Part shown: positions 5,483 to 9,974 of the stretch, one piece after another
How positions within the stretch are numbered: position 1 is the stretch's first letter
Layout of the letters: every line of letters starts with the position of its first letter
Source of the DNA: an uncultured Bilophila sp.
Lineage (GTDB): Bacteria; Desulfobacterota; Desulfovibrionia; Desulfovibrionales; Desulfovibrionaceae
Reading direction: 5' to 3'
NCBI GenBank assembly: GCA_902373525.1
Contig: CABKMN010000085.1
Span: 1 to 9,974 of the forward strand
Length of the DNA stretch: 9,974 nt
Made by a program: the position numbers and the translations under genes
The notes under the pieces: generated by a model
Seen by the model: the letters and a program-made list of their open reading frames with translations, nothing else
Told to the model about the DNA's origin: nothing
The model's database searches: none

Positions 5483-6257
5483 AGTAGGTGAGTCTCCCTT
5501 CCATCATGCTCACGCCTTTGGAGAGCAGCAGGGTGATGATGAGGTATACGAGGGCGATGACCGTATAGGTCTCGAAATAGTCGAAGGTCTGCGAAGCGAA
5601 TTCGCGTCCGTGGCGCAGAAGGTCGGCCACGGCGATGATGGAGACCAGCGAGGTGTCCTTGAGCATGGCGATGCATTCGTTGCCGATGGGCGGCAGGATG
5701 GTGCGCATGGCCTGCGGCAGGATGACCATCGTCATGGTCTGGAAGCGGTTGAAGCCGAGCGAACGGGCGGCTTCGGTCTGGCCTTTGGGAACGGAAAGGA
5801 TGCCCGCGCGGAACACTTCGCCCATGTACGCGCCGTAGCAGAAGCTGATGGCGATGACCGCCGAAACCATGGGCGGCACCTGAATGATGCGGCCGAGGGC
5901 ATAGTAGATGTAGAAAAGCTGGACGAGCAGCGGCACGCCGCGGATGATTTCCACATAGGTGGACGCGATCAGATTGATGACGCTGTTGCGCGACAGGCGG
6001 CCGAGGCCCGTGAGCAGGCCGATGGGCAGCGTGCAGAGCAGGGAAAGGATCGTCACTTCAAAAGTGATGATCAGACCGTCCGGAAGGAATTTGACGATTT
6101 CCAGATACGGTTCGGGCTGGGTCGCGCACAGGGTGATCAGCGTGATCACCGCGACGCAGAACGCCAGCGTCCAGGCATTGAGGAGTCTGCGATCCCCCGG
6201 ATCGGGGATTTGTGCGCCCTCCGTGACCTCAATGCGAATGTTGGGAGCGTTGTTCAT
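5463..6257 (-). CDS. Polar amino-acid ABC transporter, permease (HisM/GlnP family)
   Basis: Inner-membrane subunit of the importer, 264 aa. A hydrophilic start (1-28) is followed by a first hydrophobic helix (about 29-46) and then the transport domain (about 61-250), opening with FLPDGLIITFEVTILSLLCTLPIGLLTG. It contains STYVEIIRGVPLLVQLF (99-115), characteristic of the HisMQ family, and the coupling loop that docks on the ATPase, EAARSLGFNRFQTMTMVILPQAMR (162-185). About six membrane helices in all. With a single permease gene, a homodimer is expected. Start chosen at ATG 6257 with AGGAA about 8 nt upstream. It lies 186 nt after the binding-protein gene, across a stem-loop, and overlaps the ATPase gene. 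Confidence 0.96.
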   Translation of the reverse strand: MNNAPNIRIEVTEGAQIPDPGDRRLLNAWTLAFCVAVITLITLCATQPEPYLEIVKFLPDGLIITFEVTILSLLCTLPIGLLTGLGRLSRNSVINLIASTYVEIIRGVPLLVQLFYIYYALGRIIQVPPMVSAVIAISFCYGAYMGEVFRAGILSVPKGQTEAARSLGFNRFQTMTMVILPQAMRTILPPIGNECIAMLKDTSLVSIIAVADLLRHGREFASQTFDYFETYTVIALVYLIITLLLSKGVSMMEGRLTYYDRDRK

Positions 6258-6372
6258 ACGGGGTTTCCTACTGTGTCAGGTTCCGGCAGACGCGCGCTGT
6301 CCGCGTGCGCCGCGATGGCCTTGCAGGGTGCGGCGCGCCGCCGGGCGCGCGAAACGGGGGCCTTACCAAACG

Positions 6373-6402
6373 GGCGGCAGGGGAGCGGACTCCCCTGCCG
6401 GC
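6373..6402 (-). ncRNA. Intercistronic stem-loop between binding-protein and permease genes
   Basis: A perfect 11-bp GC-rich stem (6375-6385 and 6390-6400), plus an outer G-C pair, closes a 4-nt loop (TCCG on the transcribed strand). No clear U-tract follows on the minus strand, so it is more likely a partial terminator or an mRNA-protecting hairpin than a full stop. In bacterial importers such structures after the binding-protein gene help keep that product in excess over the membrane subunits, as with the malE-malF intergenic region. The role here is inferred from position. Confidence 0.6.
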
Positions 6403-6443
6403 AAAAATCGCAACAGGACGATAAGTGAGGGTGGTTACGGCGT

Positions 6444-7187
6444 TTACTTGCCGATCCACGTTTCGACGATCTGCTTGTCGAGACCCTTCGCCTTCACGGC
6501 CTTGATGCCTTCGTTGATCTTCTTGACGAGGTCGGTGTCGGACTTGCGGACCGCGAAGCCGTAGTATTCCACATCGTCGGTGATGAAGGCAACCTTGAGC
6601 TTGCCCTGATATTCCTTTTTCTTGTTGGCGTAGAACTTGGCAACCGGATCGTCGCAGATCACGGCGTCGATGTTGCCCTTGGCGAGGTCTTCGAGCGCGA
6701 GGCCGACTTCGTCGTAGGTCTTGACGACGGCCTTGGACTTGGCCTTGGGCAGCGTTTCCACGAGGCCGGTGGTGCCGATCTGGCCGCCGACCTTCTTGCC
6801 GTCCAGTTCCTTGAGGGTCTTGATGTCCACGCCGACGGGGACCACGACGGCCTGACGGATTTCACAGTAGGGATCGGAGAACCCCATGGCCTTCTTGCGC
6901 TTTTCGGTGATGGTCACGGAAGAGGCGATGATGTCGGCCTGACGGGATTCCAGCGCGGCGAAAATGCCGTCCCACGCGGTGTTGTGGAACTCGACGTTCA
7001 AACCCGCTTCCTTGGCGACGGCCTTCAGGTAGTCGATGGAATATCCGACCACGTTTTTGTTTTCGTCAAGCATTTCAATGGGGGGCCACGTCGCGTCGGA
7101 AGCCACGATAAGGGGTTTTTCGGCGGCATAGGCCAGAGAAGCGCACAAGAGCAGGGACAACAGGGTCGCACTGAAAAGACGGATCAT
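6444..7187 (-). CDS. Polar amino-acid ABC transporter, periplasmic binding protein (SBP family 3)
   Basis: Captures an amino acid in the periplasm and delivers it to the permease. 247 aa, normal for the family. Signal peptide at 1-21 (MIRLFSATLLSLLLCASLAYA, cleavage before AEK); Cys15 is not in a good lipobox, so a soluble protein is expected. Family 3 features: IVASDATWPPIEMLDENKNVVGYSIDYLKAVAKEAG (27-62), Arg98 in TITEKRKKA (equivalent of the carboxylate-binding arginine of HisJ/GlnH), FSDPY (103-107) and Asp179 in DAVICDDPVA (amino-group ligand). The reading frame continues upstream to 7472, but ATG 7187 is preferred because it gives the signal peptide and has GGAGGAG at 7196-7202, 8 nt away. 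First gene of its operon. The substrate is unproven; a polar or cationic amino acid is plausible. Confidence 0.96.
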   Translation of the reverse strand: MIRLFSATLLSLLLCASLAYAAEKPLIVASDATWPPIEMLDENKNVVGYSIDYLKAVAKEAGLNVEFHNTAWDGIFAALESRQADIIASSVTITEKRKKAMGFSDPYCEIRQAVVVPVGVDIKTLKELDGKKVGGQIGTTGLVETLPKAKSKAVVKTYDEVGLALEDLAKGNIDAVICDDPVAKFYANKKKEYQGKLKVAFITDDVEYYGFAVRKSDTDLVKKINEGIKAVKAKGLDKQIVETWIGK

Positions 7188-7425
7188 ACCGACAGCTCCT
7201 CCAGAGTTGATGTTCCGCGGCGATAAGCCGCAACGGAAAAGGCGCATCTCGTTCCCCTCGCGCGGCTTGTTCCGTATACCGTAATCTAAGCGTCTTCTTT
7301 TGCAGGAAGATGTACAGCGTGTCAAGACGGCTTTCCCGATTCGAGGGGCCGTATGGCTTGATTTTCGCAACGTTCCCGTGTTCTTCTGGGTCCTTGTTCG
7401 GTCATTTTTTCCCGGAGGATTTTTC
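7188..7425. promoter_or_regulatory. Divergent promoter region between the transporter operon and gmhB
   Basis: The two genes are transcribed away from each other, so both promoters should lie in these 238 nt. A perfect TTGACA occurs on the minus strand at 7320-7325, but no matching -10 stands 16-18 nt beyond it; a TAGATT on the minus strand at 7283-7288 lacks a partner -35. Neither is called as a promoter. No operator-like repeat is evident. Confidence 0.4.
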
Positions 7426-8013
7426 ATGTCGGTTTCGCGCGCGGTGCTTCTCGACCGGGACGGCACGCTCATTGAGGACAGGCACTATCTTGCGGACCCC
7501 GCCGGGGTCGTGCTGCTGCCCGGCGTCGGCCCGGCCCTGTCCCGGCTTGTCCGGGCCGGGCATCGGCTGTTTTTGGTGTCCAACCAGTCCGGCGTGGGCC
7601 GGGGATATTTTACGGAGGAGGCGGTGTTCGCCTGTCAGCGGCGTCTGGAGGCGCTGTTGGAGTCCTACGGGGTGGCGTTTACGGATGCGGTATGGTGCCC
7701 GCACGCGCCGGAAGCGCGGTGCCGTTGCCGCAAGCCCCTGCCGGGGATGTTCGATCTCCTGCGCGCCCGGCACGGCCTTTCGCCAGAAACGGCGGTCATG
7801 ATCGGGGACAAGCTGGATGATCTGGCGTTCGCCGCGAACGCGGGCCTGTCCGCCGGGGTGCTGGTGCTCAGCGGCAAGGGCGCGGAGCAGGCCCGGAAGG
7901 CCGGATTGCCCGTGCCCGTTTCCGGCTGCGCCGAGGTGCCCGGTTCCCCCCGCCGCGTCGTCGCCGCGGACTTCGCCTCGGCTGTGGAGTGGATGATGAA
8001 GGAAGAGGACTGA
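7426..8013 (+). CDS. gmhB: D-glycero-D-manno-heptose 1,7-bisphosphate 7-phosphatase (GmhB-like, HAD superfamily)
   Basis: Predicted cytoplasmic phosphatase that removes the 7-phosphate of heptose 1,7-bisphosphate in the ADP-heptose pathway for lipopolysaccharide inner core. 195 aa, typical for GmhB. HAD motifs: nucleophile and acid/base Asp10/Asp12 in LLDRDGTL, motif II Ser52 in VSNQSG, Lys103 in CRKP, and motif IV GDKLDD (127-132). A zinc loop CPH...CRC provides Cys91, His93, Cys99 and Cys101. The spacing between the CxH and CxC pairs is short (5 residues), so the loop is compact. Close relatives include histidinol phosphatase (HisB N-domain), but no HisB partner is nearby. ATG 7426 is chosen over an upstream frame to 7300 because GGAGG at 7414-7418 sits 7 nt before it and the HAD domain starts right after. 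Palindrome copy 4 begins 4 nt after the stop. Confidence 0.92.
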   Translation: MSVSRAVLLDRDGTLIEDRHYLADPAGVVLLPGVGPALSRLVRAGHRLFLVSNQSGVGRGYFTEEAVFACQRRLEALLESYGVAFTDAVWCPHAPEARCRCRKPLPGMFDLLRARHGLSPETAVMIGDKLDDLAFAANAGLSAGVLVLSGKGAEQARKAGLPVPVSGCAEVPGSPRRVVAADFASAVEWMMKEED

Positions 8014-8017
8014 CGAA

Positions 8018-8072
8018 TCGGGGAGGGGAAGAGGAACCTTTCTGAAGAAAGGCTTCCTCTTCCCCTCCCCGA
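8018..8072. repeat. Purine-arm palindrome, copy 4 (3' of gmhB)
   Basis: Arms 8018-8043 (26 nt) and 8046-8072 (27 nt) pair throughout, apart from one extra C (8053) that makes a single-nucleotide bulge in the second arm. It has the family core ACCTTTCT/AGAAAGG and G/A-rich outer arms. It begins 4 nt after the gmhB stop, the only plus-strand gene in the window with such an element. Confidence 0.88.
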
Positions 8073-8092
8073 ACCCCTCCCCATCTCCTCCA

Positions 8093-8122
8093 AAGACTTT
8101 TGATCGTATCGAATCCCTGTTC
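8093..8122 (+). repeat. Conserved 30-nt tail of the palindrome element, copy 4
   Basis: It begins AAGACTTTT and ends TATCGAATCCCTGTTC. The final 16 nt are identical to the tail after the 211-aa gene, but on the opposite strand, matching the opposite orientation of the gene it follows. It lies 20 nt beyond palindrome copy 4, after a C-rich linker. Confidence 0.8.
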
Positions 8123-8149
8123 CGCGTCTTTTCCGATGGCGGCGGGACG

Positions 8150-8196
8150 CAACAAAAGCGTCTTTCCTTATCTGGAAAGACGCTTTTGTTGTTGGG
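8150..8196. terminator. Bidirectional intrinsic terminator between gmhB and the flippase gene
   Basis: A perfect 18-bp stem (8150-8167 and 8174-8191) with a 6-nt TTATCT loop. The right arm ends CTTTTGTTG and is followed by TT; on the minus strand the arm ends CTTTTGTTG too. It is located 9-14 nt after the flippase stop and about 135 nt after the gmhB stop, so it serves both convergent genes. Confidence 0.88.
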
Positions 8197-8204
8197 GAGG
8201 GGCG

Positions 8205-9797
8205 TTATGTTTTACGTTTGATCAGGCGGAGGCGGATCAGCATTTCGCGGAAGTCCTGCCACGAGCAGCCGAACAGCCACGGGCAGGTGACGACGAGTCC
8301 CAAGGACATGAAGGAATAGAGGATGCCGGAAAGGAGAAAGCGGATGATCTGGTGGGCGTCGTCGGTAAAATAGATGCCCGTCGCCGTCTTGCAGACCCAT
8401 GCGAGGCCGAGGAGCGAGCCGAGAATCAGCCCTTGGAGCATCAGGTTACGGAAAAAATTCAGAGGGATGAGGCGAGCCGCCATCCAGAAGAGCAGATTGA
8501 CCATAATGAACTGGGTGATCACGGTCTTGAGGGCGAGTCCGGTGGCTCCGAGGCCCATGCCGAGGAGGTCCTGCGGCGCGACCAGCAGCCACACGAGGAC
8601 GAATCCGCCGAAATGCTCAATGAAGGCGAGGTTCCGCAGGGTTTTGGTTTTTCCGGTGGCGTGGAAGACGGAACTCGCCAGTTGCCCGTAGGCCTGATGC
8701 GCCGGGTACAGGGCCATGATCTGGACGGGAATGAGCGCGGCGGCGAATTCCGCCCCGCCGAAAATATGCACGAGCACCGAGGCTTCCACGGCGGTGAAGC
8801 ACGAGAACCACGCGGCGATGCCGAACAGCAGCGGCGCGAAGCGGGTGAGCAGGCGGCCCATGTGTTCCCTGTCGTCCTTGCCCCACGCGATGGCGAGTTC
8901 GCGCATGATGAGCGGGGTCATGGCGGATACGAACAGGAAACAGGCCGCGCTGACGCGCTGCGACAGGGCGAAATACCCTTGCTGCGTGCTGCCGTCGAAC
9001 CATTGCAGCACCCAACGTTCCGCCGAGAGCGCCAGCGCCGAGAGCAGGGCCTGAACGAACAGGGGCATGCTGTAGTCGGAAAATTCCTTGGTGTAGGCGA
9101 GCCGCTGGTCGCGGGTGAGGCTCAGGTCGATGTTCGTCCACGAGCGTTTCATGATCACGAGGCATCCGGCCACGATGCTGCCCATCATGAAATATTGCAG
9201 ACCGAACAGGCTCCCCGCGTTGAGCATGCCGAGCCAGAACAGCCCGAGGATCATCAGCGCGCCGAGCAGGTTGACGCCGCTTCGGAGCAGTTCGCCGGGC
9301 ACGGTCAGGCCGAGGGCGTCGTTCATGGACCGCACCACGCGCGTCCCCCACAGCAGGAAGCCGTAGAAGGCCGCCAGCGGCGCGTACCACAGCGGCACGT
9401 CGGGCAGCAGCATGTTCCCGAGATCGGGGATGAGCAGAAACACGCCCGAAAGCATGGTGACGAGGAACACCAGCGCGGAGACGCGCCCGTAGAAGGCCAC
9501 GAGGGGCATTTCGTACTGGCGGCGGGACAGGGCGTTGTAGAAGCATGTGGAGGTGCCCATGTCCAGAAAGCCGGTGAGCTGGGTAAAGACGCTGGTGGAG
9601 AAGTTGAAGTTGCCGTAGACCTGCGGCCCGAGCGCGCGGGGAAGCACGGCTTCCATGATCAGGTAGACGGGCACCGTGGCGATGTTCGCCAGCAGCTTGC
9701 CCATATACCGGCGCGCCAGCGAAGGCTGCGGAGGCCGCTGAGGCGTCTCCCGCTGTTCGGGAGATCGGGAGGTGTCTGGTGCGCTGTTTTCTGTCAT
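8205..9797 (-). CDS. Polysaccharide/oligosaccharide flippase (Wzx type, MOP superfamily)
   Basis: Inner-membrane transporter expected to flip a lipid-linked glycan for surface polysaccharide. 530 aa, within the normal range. After a hydrophilic Pro-rich start (about 1-30) there are roughly 12-14 hydrophobic segments from residue 35 onward. The first carries the family-typical VLPRALGPQVYGNFNFSTSVFTQ (51-73), close to the R-x-LG-x-x-YG pattern of Wzx proteins. An amphipathic charged loop after the central segment and a short basic tail (RLRLIKRKT) follow. The frame is open upstream to 9968, but the upstream part translates palindrome copy 5, so ATG 9797 is preferred; its Shine-Dalgarno is weak. 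The substrate is unknown; the nearby gmhB-like gene fits a surface-glycan context but no glycosyltransferases are in view. Single gene, terminated at 8150-8196. Confidence 0.88.
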   Translation of the reverse strand: MTENSAPDTSRSPEQRETPQRPPQPSLARRYMGKLLANIATVPVYLIMEAVLPRALGPQVYGNFNFSTSVFTQLTGFLDMGTSTCFYNALSRRQYEMPLVAFYGRVSALVFLVTMLSGVFLLIPDLGNMLLPDVPLWYAPLAAFYGFLLWGTRVVRSMNDALGLTVPGELLRSGVNLLGALMILGLFWLGMLNAGSLFGLQYFMMGSIVAGCLVIMKRSWTNIDLSLTRDQRLAYTKEFSDYSMPLFVQALLSALALSAERWVLQWFDGSTQQGYFALSQRVSAACFLFVSAMTPLIMRELAIAWGKDDREHMGRLLTRFAPLLFGIAAWFSCFTAVEASVLVHIFGGAEFAAALIPVQIMALYPAHQAYGQLASSVFHATGKTKTLRNLAFIEHFGGFVLVWLLVAPQDLLGMGLGATGLALKTVITQFIMVNLLFWMAARLIPLNFFRNLMLQGLILGSLLGLAWVCKTATGIYFTDDAHQIIRFLLSGILYSFMSLGLVVTCPWLFGCSWQDFREMLIRLRLIKRKT

Positions 9798-9907
9798 GGG
9801 GCGTTTTCGGGAAGGAAAGAAGGTGCGCGTTTCCGTTACGCTGTCTTCGCCCGCAGCGCAAGTTCCCCGCAAGGTATCGCGCGTTATTTTTATGAGAGGG
9901 GAAAGCA

Positions 9908-9961
9908 TTGGGGAAGGGAGGGAGAAACTTTCTCGAGAAAGTTTCTCCCTCCCTTCCCCAA
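9908..9961. repeat. Purine-arm palindrome, copy 5 (perfect 54-bp palindrome)
   Basis: All 54 nt form a perfect palindrome, with the 2-nt centre CG itself self-complementary. The core is a variant, AACTTTCT-CG-AGAAAGTT, and the C-G to T-A change is matched in both arms. It lies 111 nt upstream of the flippase start and not at a visible stop codon. The right flank (ACCCCATCCCCCG) resembles the C-rich linker of copies 2 and 4, while the left flank contains no tail. Confidence 0.9.
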
Positions 9962-9974
9962 ACCCCATCCCCCG

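Noticed and set aside
5232..6428. A 398-codon open frame on the plus strand
   Set aside because: Antisense to the ATPase and permease genes, both of which have full motifs; product is compositionally odd.
7283..7325. TTGACA plus TAGATT as a promoter for the transporter operon
   Set aside because: The two hexamers are about 31 nt apart, far beyond usable spacing.
7188..7472. N-terminal extension of the amino-acid-binding protein to 342 aa
   Set aside because: The signal peptide and Shine-Dalgarno site fix the start at 7187; the extension is basic and low in hydrophobicity.
9798..9968. N-terminal extension of the flippase to 587 aa
   Set aside because: The extension begins inside palindrome copy 5 and shows no transmembrane or family features; the start at 9797 gives normal architecture.
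1..9974. The repeated palindromes as a CRISPR array or transposon ends
   Set aside because: They are dispersed one per gene end without regular spacers, and there is no transposase, target-site duplication or cas gene in view.

Overview
The window looks like a chromosomal piece of a Gram-negative anaerobe, most likely a Desulfovibrionaceae member (Desulfovibrio or Bilophila type). This rests on fairly high G+C, lipopolysaccharide-type genes (a GmhB-like heptose phosphatase and a Wzx-type flippase), and recurring purine-arm palindromes after stop codons of a kind I associate with that family. The taxonomic call is an inference. I see no phage, transposase, CRISPR, rRNA or tRNA.

Layout: (1) 80-1579, minus strand: pdxS then pdxT, the two subunits of the DXP-independent pyridoxal 5'-phosphate synthase. 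A striking cluster of three TGACAAT half-sites lies 115 nt upstream of pdxS. (2) 1580-2139: about 560 nt without a credible gene. It holds that operator-like cluster, a strong bidirectional terminator and part of a repeat element. (3) 2140-4016, minus strand: two translationally coupled genes of unknown function, a single-pass membrane protein of 414 aa and an exported protein of 211 aa. (4) 4313-4525, plus strand: a 70-aa cysteine-rich protein of unknown function with its own terminator. (5) 4730-7187, minus strand: a polar amino-acid ABC transporter in the order binding protein, permease, ATPase, with a stem-loop between the first two genes. (6) 7426-8013, plus strand: a GmhB-like phosphatase. 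(7) 8205-9797, minus strand: a polysaccharide flippase, convergent with the phosphatase.

The most notable structure is not a gene. Five long, near-perfect palindromes share the core ACCTTTCT-NN-AGAAAGGT (one variant reads AACTTTCT) inside purine-rich arms. Four of them begin 4-15 nt after the stop codon of the last gene of a transcription unit (pdxT, the 211-aa gene, the ABC ATPase, gmhB). Three are followed, in the sense direction of that gene, by a conserved 30-nt tail (AAGAC...TATCRAATCCCTGKTC) and then by a conventional hairpin terminator. All three arm mismatches in two copies become G.U pairs only in the RNA of the upstream gene's strand, which suggests that a transcribed 3'-end hairpin is maintained. 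The fifth copy is a perfect 54-bp palindrome in front of the flippase gene and breaks the rule.

The metabolic genes (vitamin B6 synthesis, amino-acid uptake, surface polysaccharide) are ordinary and not obviously linked to one another.
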